Assembly: GCA_029259775.1 (NCBI GenBank)
Contig: JAJDEN010000012.1
Location: 1-64,000, forward strand
From: Planctomycetota bacterium
Lineage (GTDB): Bacteria; Planctomycetota; PLA2; JAEUHO01
DNA: 64,000 nucleotides
Direction: 5' to 3'
The notes under the pieces were generated by a model, which made no database searches, was not told where the DNA came from, and saw only the letters and a list, made by a program, of their open reading frames with translations. The number at the start of each line of letters is the position of its first letter. Position 1 is the first letter of the stretch. A program made the translations under genes and the position numbers. Below, piece after piece: positions 51,947-61,058 of the stretch.

Positions 51947-53467
51947 ATGTCCGAGCCGCTCGTCACCCGCGTCGCCCCCAGCCCTACGGGGGACCCGCAC
52001 GTCGGCACCGCCTACATGGCGCTGTTTTGCTTCGCCCTCTCCCGGACCACGGGCGGGCGCTTCATCCTGCGCATCGAAGACACCGATCGTACGCGCTACC
52101 AGGCGGACTCCGAGAGCCAGATCACCGAGAGCCTGCACTGGCTCGGCCTCGACTACGACGAGGGCCCTGACGTCGGCGGCCCCAACGGCCCCTACCGCCA
52201 GTCCGAGCGCACCGAGATCTACCGTGAGCACGTCCAGAGGCTGCTTGACAGCGAGAAGGCCTACCGCTGCTTCTGCACGTCGGAGCGCCTCACGGAGATG
52301 CGCCACGCCCAGCGCGCCCGCAAGGCGCCGCCGGGCTACGACGGGCTGTGCCGCGGTCTGCTGCCCGAAGACATCGAAGCGAAGGTCGCCGACGCGACGC
52401 CCTACGTCGTGCGCCTGAAGGTGCCCAAGGACCGCACGATCGGCTTTATCGACGAGCTGCGCGGCAAGGTCGAGATCCACGGCAAGGAGATCGACGACCA
52501 GGTCCTGATGAAGTCCGACGGCTTCCCCACCTACCACCTCGCCAACGTGGTCGATGATCACCTCATGGAGGTGAACGAGGTCGTGCGCGCCGAGGAGTGG
52601 ATCACCTCCACGCCGAAGCACGTGATCCTCTACGAGGCGTTCGGATGGGACCTGCCGCGCTTCCGACACATGCCGCTCCTGCGCAACAAGGACCGCTCGA
52701 AGATCTCCAAGCGCAAGAACCCCACGTCGCTGCTTTGGTACAAGGCGAACGGCTACCTGCCGGAGGCCTTGGTCAACTTCCTGGCCCTCATGGGCTACTC
52801 CGGCGCCGACGGCGAGGAGATGTTCAGCCGCGAGCAGATGCTGGCCGACTTCGACACCAAGCGCATGAGCACGAGCGGACCGGTCTTCGACCTCGAGAAG
52901 CTTGGCTGGCTCAATGGCGAGTACATCCGCGCCGACAGCGAGGACGACCTCGCGCGCCGCCTGCTCGCCCACTGGGCCTACCGGACGAGCACCGGCCACG
53001 AGCCGGACCCCGCCGTGGACGGCGCGCTCTATGACTGGATCACACGCAACGGCGGCTTCGAGAGCGATTCCGTCGAAACGCTCATCCGCGCGACGATGCC
53101 GCTCGTCCAGACGCGCATCAAGACGCTCGAGGAGTACGCGCCTCTGACGCGCTGCTTCTTCCTCGACGACATCCGGGGCTACGGCCCGGAGGACCTCGTG
53201 CCGAAGAAGCGCGAGCTCGACGCCACGAAGGATGTGCTGCGCATCATGCGCACCAAGCTTGCGGGCCTTGAGCACTGGACGACGTCGAGCGTCGAGGAGG
53301 CGCTGCGTGCCCTGGTGGACGAGCTCGGCTGGAAGCCGCGCGAGCTCTTCCAGGCGGCCCGCGTCGCGATCACGGGCAGCAAGGTCAGCCCGCCGCTCTT
53401 CGAGAGCATGGAGCTCATCGGCCCGGCGACGTGCCTCGAGCGCATCGATCAAGCCCTGGACCTGTAG
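51947..53467 (+). CDS. gltX: Glutamyl-tRNA synthetase
   Basis: Class I synthetase charging tRNA-Glu. The 506 residues have VAPSPTGDPHVGTAY (HIGH box as HVGT), RIEDTDRTRY, CFCTSERL, and the KMSKS loop as SKISKR near 250. The C-terminal anticodon-binding helices end with the family-typical ISPPLFESM-like phrase KVSPPLFESMELIG. Length matches bacterial GluRS. Whether it also charges tRNA-Gln cannot be told from this window. A terminator-like hairpin follows within 12 nt. Confidence 0.96.
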   Translation: MSEPLVTRVAPSPTGDPHVGTAYMALFCFALSRTTGGRFILRIEDTDRTRYQADSESQITESLHWLGLDYDEGPDVGGPNGPYRQSERTEIYREHVQRLLDSEKAYRCFCTSERLTEMRHAQRARKAPPGYDGLCRGLLPEDIEAKVADATPYVVRLKVPKDRTIGFIDELRGKVEIHGKEIDDQVLMKSDGFPTYHLANVVDDHLMEVNEVVRAEEWITSTPKHVILYEAFGWDLPRFRHMPLLRNKDRSKISKRKNPTSLLWYKANGYLPEALVNFLALMGYSGADGEEMFSREQMLADFDTKRMSTSGPVFDLEKLGWLNGEYIRADSEDDLARRLLAHWAYRTSTGHEPDPAVDGALYDWITRNGGFESDSVETLIRATMPLVQTRIKTLEEYAPLTRCFFLDDIRGYGPEDLVPKKRELDATKDVLRIMRTKLAGLEHWTTSSVEEALRALVDELGWKPRELFQAARVAITGSKVSPPLFESMELIGPATCLERIDQALDL

Positions 53468-53478
53468 GGGCAACCAAC

Positions 53479-53505
53479 GCGCACGGCCATGCGTCGGCCG
53501 TGCGC
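53479..53505. terminator. Hairpin between gltX and the efflux operon end
   Basis: 10-bp perfect stem GCGCACGGCC / GGCCGTGCGC with a 7-nt loop in the 59-bp gap between two convergent genes. It may act in both directions; no strong U-tract follows. Confidence 0.5.
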
Positions 53506-53526
53506 GCGATGGCTCCTCGCGGCGTC

Positions 53527-54078
53527 CTACGGCTTCGGCCAGACGACGTGATCGGCGAGGATCGGGCGATCGCGGCGGAAGACGCCTTCCTTGATCACCA
53601 GCATCATGCCACCGCTCTCGGTCTTCTGGAGCGTGCCCTTCACGGCCACGAGGTCGAGCAGACGGAACATCTCCGTGTCGCTCAGTGCGACGGGGTTGCC
53701 CGACGCATCGCGCATCTCGACCGGCAGCGACCCCGCCGAGACCTTCTCTGACTGGATGCAGCAGTAGTCCCAGGGCGTCGTGCACGTGCCTTCGCACTCG
53801 GTGCCTCGACCGCAGTAGTCGAGTGTCTCGTCCGTGAGCGTGAACGCCACGTACTGGCCGGGCAACTTGGAGATGCGGCCGAACACAGTGACCTCATCGC
53901 CTTCCTGCTTGGCCCGGGCATCGGTGATCGACACGGCACCGGCGGGGTCCTTGTCGAGCAAGACCTTGGCGGACGAACCGTCGGTGGGCGTCGCGCCACT
54001 GTCGGACGTGTCGCCCCCGCAGGCCGCCAGCGTGACGACGAGGAGAAGAGTGGACATGATGGTGATGAAACGGTTCAT
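53527..54078 (-). CDS. Lipoprotein with OB-like fold and Cys cluster, end of the efflux operon
   Basis: The 183-residue lipoprotein (LAACGG, Cys20) has a short Ser/Thr linker and a beta-rich domain (EVTVFGRISKLPGQYVAFTLTD ... LVAVKGTLQKTESGGMMLVI) resembling a periplasmic OB fold. A cysteine-rich insert, YCGRGTECEGTCTTPWDYCC, may bind a metal or form disulfides. Its ATG overlaps the upstream permease stop (ATGA), making it the last gene of the coupled efflux operon. It may be a substrate-binding or accessory part of the exporter. Confidence 0.7.
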   Translation of the reverse strand: MNRFITIMSTLLLVVTLAACGGDTSDSGATPTDGSSAKVLLDKDPAGAVSITDARAKQEGDEVTVFGRISKLPGQYVAFTLTDETLDYCGRGTECEGTCTTPWDYCCIQSEKVSAGSLPVEMRDASGNPVALSDTEMFRLLDLVAVKGTLQKTESGGMMLVIKEGVFRRDRPILADHVVWPKP

Positions 54079-55217
54079 AGCTTGCCTCCGAGGGCGTCAG
54101 GGAGCGGCATGCGCACGGCTCTCAACGCCGGCACGATGCCTCCAATGAAACCGGCAAGCAGCGCGGACGCCAAGCCTGCCAGACGAATGGTAGGAGAAAG
54201 ATCGAGGTAGAAGGCCCCCATCGGGAACTTGAGCGGCACCTCGCCGAACAGGCCCGCGATCCAGAAGCCGAGGAGTCCGCCGAGCAGCCCCAGCAGGAGC
54301 GCCTCGGTCAACAGGGAGAGGCCCACGGCGAAGGGACCGTAGCCAAGCGCACGGAGCGTGCCGACCTCGCGCGTACGCGCGAGCACCGCAGCGAACATGG
54401 TGTTGGCGCACGCGAAGACACCACCCACGAGCACGAGCAGCGCCATCAACCACGCCAAGGTCGCGATCGGATCGAGTGCCTTCTGCAGCGTCTCGAACAT
54501 CTTCGCCTCGGGCACGCCGGCGATCTCGTAGGCAACGCCGTTGCGATTGACCCAGAGGGCCACCTTGCCCATGTCGCCCACGTCCTCGACGCGGATCGCG
54601 ACGCAAGAGACATCCGTCCGGCGCGTGGCGAGCGCGATGTCATCCAAGCGCCCCCAGATCTCAGCTTCGAGCACGGTGCCCGGCGCGGCGAAGCGCCCGG
54701 TGATCGTCCACTCGATGCCCTCGAGCACGAAGAGCTTGCCCACGGCGAGCTCCGCATCTTCGAGGCCCATGCGGGAGGCGGCCAACCGTCCGACCATCAG
54801 CTCGCCATCCGCGCGCGGCTCCCGGCCTTCGATGACCGTGATGCGATCGTGGACGAGGTAGGCGCCGTCCGTGACGCCGCGCAACAGTCCAATGCGATCG
54901 CCCTTGCGCGTCGCGATGTGCAGCTCCAGCGACACGGCGCGACGTCCGCCGACGACGGCGGCGTGGGGTACGCCCGCCGCCGCGGCCTCCGCATGCCCGC
55001 GCGTGATGACCGAGCGCACCATGTCGTGCTCGCCGCTGATCCCCGTGAGGATCATCACGTCGCGCGCGGCGCTATCCCGCACCGTGCCGCTCAGGCCCTG
55101 GGCGAAGCCGCCCATGAGTACGACGAGCATGGAGATCAGCGCCACACCGAGCAGCGTGATGACGGTGCGCGCCCGGCGGCGCCACAGATTGCGGAGGGCG
55201 TAGGAGAAGGGCAGCAT
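54075..55217 (-). CDS. FtsX-like ABC transporter permease (second)
   Basis: The 380-residue MacB/LolC-type permease has an N-terminal membrane helix (about 20-40), a large periplasmic domain (about 45-250), and three C-terminal helices (about 255-370) with the family-typical FAAVLARTREVGTLRALGYGPFAVGLSLLTEALLLGLLGGLLG. It starts directly after the stop of the first permease (TAG ATG) and overlaps the lipoprotein gene. It probably forms a heterodimeric membrane part with 55218-56363, driven by the 56360-57067 ATPase. Confidence 0.9.
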   Translation of the reverse strand: MLPFSYALRNLWRRRARTVITLLGVALISMLVVLMGGFAQGLSGTVRDSAARDVMILTGISGEHDMVRSVITRGHAEAAAAGVPHAAVVGGRRAVSLELHIATRKGDRIGLLRGVTDGAYLVHDRITVIEGREPRADGELMVGRLAASRMGLEDAELAVGKLFVLEGIEWTITGRFAAPGTVLEAEIWGRLDDIALATRRTDVSCVAIRVEDVGDMGKVALWVNRNGVAYEIAGVPEAKMFETLQKALDPIATLAWLMALLVLVGGVFACANTMFAAVLARTREVGTLRALGYGPFAVGLSLLTEALLLGLLGGLLGFWIAGLFGEVPLKFPMGAFYLDLSPTIRLAGLASALLAGFIGGIVPALRAVRMPLPDALGGKL

Positions 55218-56363
55218 CTAGCCGTCCGCCTTCACGGCCTCGGCCAAGGAGCGGCGAAGCGTCTCCCAGGCCGGGCCCAGAGCCGCCACGATGCCGATGA
55301 GGGCGGCGGTGCCAACCGCCGTCAGGGCCAGCGTGGCGTCGGGAAGAATGTCGATGCCCCAGCCCTCGACGCCGAGGGTGAGAGGCGAGAACGTGAGCCA
55401 AAGCACAACGGCTCCCACCCCGAGGACGCCTCCTACCACACTGAGCAGCAGGCTCTCCGTCGCAAGCAGTCCGACCAACAGGGGCTTGGTGACGCCGAGC
55501 GTCTCCATGACGCCCAGCTCCGAGCGGCGTGTCTGCGCACTGATCCACACGGTGTTGCCGAGGATCATCACGACGACGAGCACCGCCAGGTAGCCGACGA
55601 GCCGAGCGAAGTCGATGACCTCGGTCACCTCGCCGACGGCGCCCTGCACGAACGCCTGCATCGACTTGGTGTCGGTCTGGCGCTCGTCACCCGCGAAGTG
55701 CTCATCGATACGGCGAGCCACCTCGGCCGGGTCACGGCCATCCTTCACCCGCACGAGAAACTGCGTCGCGATGCCCTGCTGCTTGCGCGCCAGCTGCAGT
55801 TGGTCGATCTGCATGAAGACCACGTTGTCGAGGCCCGCGCCCGAGGACTCCATGATGCCGCCGACCTCGAGGTCCACGTTGCCAACACGCAATCGATCAC
55901 CGGGCTTCAGCTCCCGTCGTTCGGCGATGCGCTTGCCCACGAGGGCGCCGTCGCTCTTGTTGCGCCAGGTCTTGGCGTCGCCCGCGATGACGCGGAAGTC
56001 ATGCATCTCATCGACATCGTCGGGGATGACGCCATGCAGCGTCACCAAGTCGAGGTTGGCGCGGCAGGAGTTGATGAACAGGAGCGTCGGCAGGACGGAA
56101 GCGACGCCGTCCAGGCGCTGGATGTCCTCGCCGTAGCGCTCGGGCAACAAGGACGTGAGCGGGCAGAAGCGGCTGGTCTCGAACACCACGAGCACCGGCT
56201 GATCCGCCTGCTCGCTCATGCGGTCGACACCGCCCTCGAGCATGCGCACGAACGTGAACAGCGCGATGGCGAGCGCGGTGCCCATGATCGTGAGCAAGCT
56301 GCGCAGCCGCGCCCGCATGACGGTGCGCCGGACGTAGGTGAAGAGTCGGAAGAACGCGCTCAT
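55218..56363 (-). CDS. FtsX-like ABC transporter permease (first)
   Basis: The 381-residue protein has one N-terminal membrane helix (about 18-38), a periplasmic domain with a single Cys pair region (SRFCPLTSLLPE), and three C-terminal helices (GNTVWISAQTRRSELGVMETLGVTKPLLVGLLATESLLLSVVGGVLG). This is the FtsX/MacB fold used in mechanotransmission exporters and lipoprotein translocators. The ATG overlaps the ATPase gene's stop as ATGA. Confidence 0.9.
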   Translation of the reverse strand: MSAFFRLFTYVRRTVMRARLRSLLTIMGTALAIALFTFVRMLEGGVDRMSEQADQPVLVVFETSRFCPLTSLLPERYGEDIQRLDGVASVLPTLLFINSCRANLDLVTLHGVIPDDVDEMHDFRVIAGDAKTWRNKSDGALVGKRIAERRELKPGDRLRVGNVDLEVGGIMESSGAGLDNVVFMQIDQLQLARKQQGIATQFLVRVKDGRDPAEVARRIDEHFAGDERQTDTKSMQAFVQGAVGEVTEVIDFARLVGYLAVLVVVMILGNTVWISAQTRRSELGVMETLGVTKPLLVGLLATESLLLSVVGGVLGVGAVVLWLTFSPLTLGVEGWGIDILPDATLALTAVGTAALIGIVAALGPAWETLRRSLAEAVKADG

Positions 56364-57067
56364 GCCTGTACCTCAGCTTGCGCGGCGCCTGAGATGCGCC
56401 CCTTGTCGAGGTGGATCACGCGGCCCGCGGCGGCCGCGGCGCGCGGGTCGTGCGTGACCATGACGAGGGTCTGCTGGAAGCGTGCGTGCAGTTCCTTGAG
56501 CAGATTGAGGATGCCGTAGGCGGCCTTCTCATCGAGATTGCCGGTGGGCTCGTCGGCGAGGATGAGCTCGGGGCCCGCCACGATGGCGCGCGCGACAGCG
56601 ACGCGCTGCTGCTGACCGCCCGAGAGCTGCCGCGGCAGGTGCGACGCCCTGTCGCTGAGATCCACGGCCTCGAGCGCGACCTGCACCTTGCGCGCCCGCT
56701 CCGCCTGGCTCAAGCGCGTGAGCAGCAACGGCAGCTCGACGTTCTCGCGTGCGGTGAGAACCGGCACGAGGTTGTACTGCTGGAACACGAAGCCGACGTG
56801 CTGGTTGCGCCACTTGGCGAGCGCCCGCGCGCCGAGGCGGGCCACATCGGTGCCAGCGACCACGATGCCACCCGACGTCGGGGTGTCGATGCCGGCCAGC
56901 AGATGCAGCAACGTCGTCTTGCCGCTGCCGCTGGGCCCCATCAGGGCCACGAACTCGCCGCGCTGGATCTCGAGATCGAGGTCCTTGAGCGGTGTGACGG
57001 ACTCGCCCGCACCCGCGAAGGTCTTCGTCACGGAGCGGACCTGGATCAGGGCGTCGTCCTGCTTCAT
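56360..57067 (-). CDS. ABC transporter ATPase (LolD/MacB type)
   Basis: The 235-residue nucleotide-binding protein has Walker A GPSGSGKT (44-51), a Q-loop (FVFQQYNLVP), signature LSGGQQQR near 147, Walker B ELILADEPTGNLD and switch His (MVTHDPRA). LADEPTGNLDEKA is characteristic of the LolD/MacB/FtsE subfamily, which pairs with FtsX-type permeases. It is coupled by 4-nt overlaps to the adaptor gene upstream and the permease downstream. Confidence 0.95.
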   Translation of the reverse strand: MKQDDALIQVRSVTKTFAGAGESVTPLKDLDLEIQRGEFVALMGPSGSGKTTLLHLLAGIDTPTSGGIVVAGTDVARLGARALAKWRNQHVGFVFQQYNLVPVLTARENVELPLLLTRLSQAERARKVQVALEAVDLSDRASHLPRQLSGGQQQRVAVARAIVAGPELILADEPTGNLDEKAAYGILNLLKELHARFQQTLVMVTHDPRAAAAAGRVIHLDKGRISGAAQAEVQA

Positions 57068-58632
57068 CGCTGCACCTTCACGCTTTCGCCGTCCGCGACA
57101 TCGTCGAGGATCACCTTCGTAGCCAGACCGAGGTCACCTTCGACCTCGGTCCATGTATCGCCCTTGCGCACGATGCGCACGGGCACGCGGCGGGCTCGCC
57201 CGCCGCCGGTCGGGTCGTAGACGAACACGGCCTCGCCGCGGAGCGCGCCCGAGGGCACCTGCACGCGGCCCACGACCTTCGGTCCCCCGTCGCCAGCGGA
57301 CTTGCCCGCCTTCACGACGAAGCGCACCGTGCAGAGCATCTCCGGCGTGAGCGCCGGGTCCGGATCGATGAGCTTGACCTTCACCTGCAGCTTCGCCTGG
57401 GTGATGTCGGCCTCGCGCACCAAGCGGTCGACCCTGCCCTCGAAGGTCCTGCCGGGCAGGGCCTTCGCTTCGATCTCGACCGCCGTGCCCTTGGCGATGC
57501 CGGGCAGATCGGCGTACGGGACATCCACACGCACCTGCAGCTGCGCCGGATCGTAGAGCGAGCAGACCGTGCCCGTCAGGCGGTTGAGCAAGCCGGTCGA
57601 GCCCACGCCCTCGCCCGCGCCCTTGAACTCCCCCTGCGGGCCGACAAGCGCCCCGGGCGCGCTCTCGAGTCGCAGGACGGTGCCGGTGATCGGCGCCTTG
57701 ATGGTCAACAGCCCGACATTGCGCTGCGCCACGTCGAGATCCGCCTGGGCGCGCGCATGCGCCGCTTGGGCACGCACGAACTCAGCCCGTGCGTCGTCCA
57801 CCTGCCCCTGCAGGTCGCGCGGATCGCTCAGGGCCTCGCGGGCAAGATCGAGAAGGGACTGGATGCGGGAGAGGTCCGCGACGAAGCGCACCTCATCGAA
57901 CCGGAGTTCCGTCACACGTTCCTCGGCTTCGTTGACACGCGCCTTGGCCGACGCCCGCGCGGTCGGCGTGCCGTGGCCGGCGGCGAGAAGATCCTCCTGC
58001 GCCTTGAGATCGACCTCGGACTTCTCGAGGGCGGCTTCGCCCGCCTTGCGACGCGCACCCGCACGATCGACCTGGGCGCGCGCGGTGGCCAGCTCGCCAC
58101 CGCGCTGGGCGACGGCCGCGCGCAGGGGCAGCTTCTGCTCGAGCAACGAGGCGGCAACGTCCAAGGACGTCTTCGCCTTCGCGCTCGCGGCGGCGCGGAG
58201 CGCCACCTCGGCTTGCGCCACGGGGAGGGCATTCTCGATGTCGGCGTTGTGCAGACGGGCGATGACCGTCACGTCCTTCTCGACCTTGCTGCCCTCGAGC
58301 ACCGTCACCTCACCGAGGACGCCCTTCACGAGCGGACGCACGGTCACGGGGTACGGATGGGCCTCGATCCAGCCGGCCGCCTGCACGAAGCTCGCGGCGC
58401 GGCGTGCCCCATCCTTCGAGGAGATGGGGCGTACGGAGCTGACCGCGACGACGCGCGGCGGGAACAGCACGGGATGCAGGACCGCGTAGGCGGCGCCGAG
58501 CAGCCCAAGGACCAGGACGAGCACCGTGAGGCGCGGCAACCAGGGCCGGCGCGGCGTATCGCCGGCCGCAGGCTCCGTGCGACGCAGCGCTTCGAGGTCA
58601 GGGTGGGCGGATGTCTGGTTCTCGGTGCTCAT
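57064..58632 (-). CDS. HlyD/MacA-type periplasmic adaptor (membrane fusion protein)
   Basis: The 522-residue protein has one N-terminal membrane anchor (about 33-53), a split biotinyl-lipoyl domain (VKGVLGEVTVLEGSKVEKDVTVIARL ... VGLLTIKAPITGTVLRLES), a long alpha-helical coiled-coil hairpin in between (about 125-310) and C-terminal beta-barrel and membrane-proximal domains. It would bridge the inner-membrane ABC pump and the outer-membrane protein encoded just upstream. It has 4-nt overlaps with both neighbours. Confidence 0.92.
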   Translation of the reverse strand: MSTENQTSAHPDLEALRRTEPAAGDTPRRPWLPRLTVLVLVLGLLGAAYAVLHPVLFPPRVVAVSSVRPISSKDGARRAASFVQAAGWIEAHPYPVTVRPLVKGVLGEVTVLEGSKVEKDVTVIARLHNADIENALPVAQAEVALRAAASAKAKTSLDVAASLLEQKLPLRAAVAQRGGELATARAQVDRAGARRKAGEAALEKSEVDLKAQEDLLAAGHGTPTARASAKARVNEAEERVTELRFDEVRFVADLSRIQSLLDLAREALSDPRDLQGQVDDARAEFVRAQAAHARAQADLDVAQRNVGLLTIKAPITGTVLRLESAPGALVGPQGEFKGAGEGVGSTGLLNRLTGTVCSLYDPAQLQVRVDVPYADLPGIAKGTAVEIEAKALPGRTFEGRVDRLVREADITQAKLQVKVKLIDPDPALTPEMLCTVRFVVKAGKSAGDGGPKVVGRVQVPSGALRGEAVFVYDPTGGGRARRVPVRIVRKGDTWTEVEGDLGLATKVILDDVADGESVKVQR

Positions 58633-59861
58633 ACGCCACCTCCCACGATCTTGGGTGTGGGCCAGCCCGCAGCGCGGGCGGCTCTCACACGCGCGCGCGC
58701 GGCGGCCACCGCCGCCTCGCGGTACTGCCGGGCAGCGTCGACGACACGACCCGCAACGAGCACGAGGCTCTCGAGGCCGGCGGGGTCGGTCTCCACATGC
58801 GCGCGCCGTGCCGTGAGCAGGATGGCGGCGGCCTTGCGACGCTCCGTCGCAGCACGCAAGCGTGCCTCCGCCGCGTCCACATCGAAGCGCGTCGAGGCGG
58901 CGTCATGCAGCGCCCCGAGGACGCCTGCCTCGAGTTCGTGGAACGCGACGCTGCGGCCGTGCTCGGCAGCGCGCGCGGCGGCCGGTGCGTCGAGCGGGAG
59001 TTCCAGTTGGATGAGCTGCATCGGCAGGCTCATGTCGAGGTTCCCGCCGAGGCCGATGATGAGGTTCGGGTTCTGGCGCGCAACCTGGTAGCGGTAGCGA
59101 CGATCGGCGACACGCCACGCCGCGAGCAGGTGCTGCAGATCGCCGCGCGCGAGCAAGAGCCGACGGCGATCGGCGTCACCGGCGGGCAGCTTCGGCCAGC
59201 TCTCGTCCACGCCCTGGGGCAGGACACCGGCGCCCGGCGCAGCCCCCACGAGGTGCGCCACACGTCGGCGGGCTTCCGCGAGGCGCGCGGCGATCACCTC
59301 GGCCTCCGCATCACCTTCCGCGCGAACGGACCGCGCCGCGGCGATCAGCGACTTCGAGGCCAGACCGGCGTCTTCGAAGGGCTTGATGTCGAGCTCGGCC
59401 GCCGGCGTGGGCAGCTCGGACAGAACGCCCTCGACCGCGAAGGCCTCTGCGAGATCCGCCACGAGATCACGCGTGCGCTCGTGATGCCGGCGTACGCGCT
59501 CGTCACGCACCGCGCGGGCAAGTGCCGTCTCGGCCTGACGCGGTCCCATGCCGAGCAGCGACAGGACGTCGGTGCGCAGCATCGTCTCGGTCAGCGTGCC
59601 GTCGAGGACCTGGGTGGAGCCGACGAGCGGCGACGGGCCCGGACGCGTATTCACGGCGAGGGCGGCGGCACGCGTCGCCTTCAGCTCGGGATGGCGCGCG
59701 ACGAGCAACTGCACGGCGTCCTCGAACGTCAGCGGGCCCACGGGTGCGGCAGGCAAGGCCGCGGCGGACGCGTCCATGCGTACGAGTTGCGTGCGGTAGC
59801 CCACGCAGCCCGTGACGACGAGCGCGCAGAGCGCTAGCAGGAGAAATACGGAACGATGCAC
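58629..59861 (-). CDS. TolC-like outer-membrane efflux lipoprotein
   Basis: The 410-residue protein begins with a lipobox (VVTGCVG, Cys19) and is otherwise almost entirely long alpha helices, with TFEDAVQLLVARHPELKATRAAALA near the start and a Gly-rich strand segment (NPNLIIGLGGNLDMSLPMQLIQLELPL) in the second half. These match the outer-membrane factor family that forms exit ducts for tripartite pumps. It is followed, with an ATGA overlap, by the adaptor gene; the selenoprotein gene lies 76 nt upstream. Confidence 0.85.
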   Translation of the reverse strand: MHRSVFLLLALCALVVTGCVGYRTQLVRMDASAAALPAAPVGPLTFEDAVQLLVARHPELKATRAAALAVNTRPGPSPLVGSTQVLDGTLTETMLRTDVLSLLGMGPRQAETALARAVRDERVRRHHERTRDLVADLAEAFAVEGVLSELPTPAAELDIKPFEDAGLASKSLIAAARSVRAEGDAEAEVIAARLAEARRRVAHLVGAAPGAGVLPQGVDESWPKLPAGDADRRRLLLARGDLQHLLAAWRVADRRYRYQVARQNPNLIIGLGGNLDMSLPMQLIQLELPLDAPAAARAAEHGRSVAFHELEAGVLGALHDAASTRFDVDAAEARLRAATERRKAAAILLTARRAHVETDPAGLESLVLVAGRVVDAARQYREAAVAAARARVRAARAAGWPTPKIVGGGV

Positions 59862-59937
59862 ATCGAGACCTCACGACAGAACCGGAACGAGAAGAAGCGC
59901 GGCCTCGCTAGGAGGTCGCGCCCGCGGCTCCGATGCG

Positions 59938-60426
59938 CTAGGTCAAGAGGCGGACGATGCCCACCGGCGCGGCGTGCGGCCGCTCGGCTTCAGACAGTCC
60001 GCCAGGTGGGCCGGCCTCGGCCCGATCGGTCGTCGCCACGGGCAACACGCTCGGCAGGAACTTCAGGAGGAACGTGGCCGCAGGCAGTTCGTAGGTGAGC
60101 AGCTCAGCATGCTGGAGCACGATGGCCTGCGCCTGGGGCGGCAGGTCGCGCATCCAGCCACCACGCTTGCAGCAGGGGCAGTCCTCGCTCGGCTTCTTGG
60201 AGGCGGGCGCTGCCCCCTCGAGGGCGTCATCGCTCGACGTCACCGACGCCGCAGGCTTGGCTCAGCACGGGGCGCGGGATGCGGGCGTCTCCGCGTCCGA
60301 AGATGCCACTGTCGCCGCGGACGTGACGCTGCGGATCATCTTCGCGAAGACACAGGGGCACGTGCCCCACGTCATCAGCAAGCTGACGAGCAGGTAGACC
60401 CAGAAGCGGGGGGCGGTGCGCGGCAT
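59938..60426 (-). CDS. Small exported selenoprotein with Cys-Sec pair, head of efflux operon
   Basis: One 163-codon frame contains a TGA at 60264-60262, read as Sec55, directly after Cys54 (APCUAKPAAS). An N-terminal signal/anchor segment (about 8-28, FWVYLLVSLLMTWGTCPCVFA) carries a CPC motif, and a CPCCKRGGW motif lies at about 80-88. The part after the TGA continues with helices (LPPQAQAIVLQHAELLTYELP) and a second hydrophobic segment. Third-position GC is high on both sides. A SECIS-like hairpin follows the TGA. It is 76 nt upstream of the TolC-like gene on the same strand. Thiol/selenol redox or metal binding is inferred. Alternative: two unrelated small ORFs or a pseudogene. Confidence 0.72.
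60235..60251 (-). promoter_or_regulatory. SECIS-like hairpin for Sec55
   Basis: mRNA CGGCGUC-GGU-GACGUCG, a 7-bp stem (one G-U pair) with a GGU loop; 17 nt separate the UGA from the loop. A competing longer fold (GGCGUC with GACGCC) is also possible. Confidence 0.65.
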
Positions 60427-60509
60427 GACGTGTCTAGGATACGCCACGAATGGCAGAGAGGTTCAGTCCAGGCCTCAAACGAACGGCAAACACGATTACC
60501 CCGACGGGC

Positions 60510-61058
60510 ATGCGCACCGCAATCGTCCTGTTAATGGACCCGGGCGCGGAAGCGCAGGTCCTGGAGACTTGGACCCAACTCAGGGATACGGGCCTGAGCT
60601 CGACGATGCTCGACATCGAGGCGCGGCCGCACGTGACGCTGGCCGTCTACGACGATCTCGACGCGGCAGCGTTCCGCGTGCGGGCAGAGCCCTTTTTTCG
60701 CGCGGAGGCGCCAATCGGGCTCTCCCTGTCCAGCGCCGGCACGTTTCCCGGTGAGATGGGACCGGTGTTCCTGGCCCCCGTGGTGACGCCGGCGCTGCTT
60801 GGATTGCACACGCGCTTCCACGAGCAGTTCTCGGATCTGGAGTCAACGTCCCATGCCCACTACCGACCCGACGCCTGGGTCCCCCATGCGACGGTCGGCC
60901 TGCTGCTGGATGACGACGAGGTGCCGCGCGCCGTGAAGATGGCGCGCGCGGCACCGCTCCCCATCGAGGGGCGGTTCGTGTCCGTGTTGGCCGTGTTGTT
61001 CGAGCCGGGCGCGTTGAAGCCCGTCGAGACGCTCTACGAGTTCGCGCTCGGGGGCTGA
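60510..61058 (+). CDS. 2'-5' RNA ligase / cyclic phosphodiesterase superfamily protein
   Basis: The 182-residue 2H-phosphoesterase-like protein has the two HxT motifs PHVTLA (near 39) and PHATVG (near 133), separated by the usual distance. The superfamily includes LigT/ThpR cyclic phosphodiesterases. An in-frame ATG at 60450 would add 20 residues, but those codons lack the third-position GC bias (agt, cca, aaa, cga, gca), so I start at MRTAIVLL. Its last 25 nt overlap the end of the convergent peroxiredoxin gene. Confidence 0.85.
   Translation: MRTAIVLLMDPGAEAQVLETWTQLRDTGLSSTMLDIEARPHVTLAVYDDLDAAAFRVRAEPFFRAEAPIGLSLSSAGTFPGEMGPVFLAPVVTPALLGLHTRFHEQFSDLESTSHAHYRPDAWVPHATVGLLLDDDEVPRAVKMARAAPLPIEGRFVSVLAVLFEPGALKPVETLYEFALGG

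Noticed and set aside
60095..60397. Plus-strand 100-codon frame opposite the Cys-Sec gene
   Set aside because: No ribosome binding site or homology-like motif, and the minus strand is coding-like on both sides of the TGA and runs with the efflux operon.
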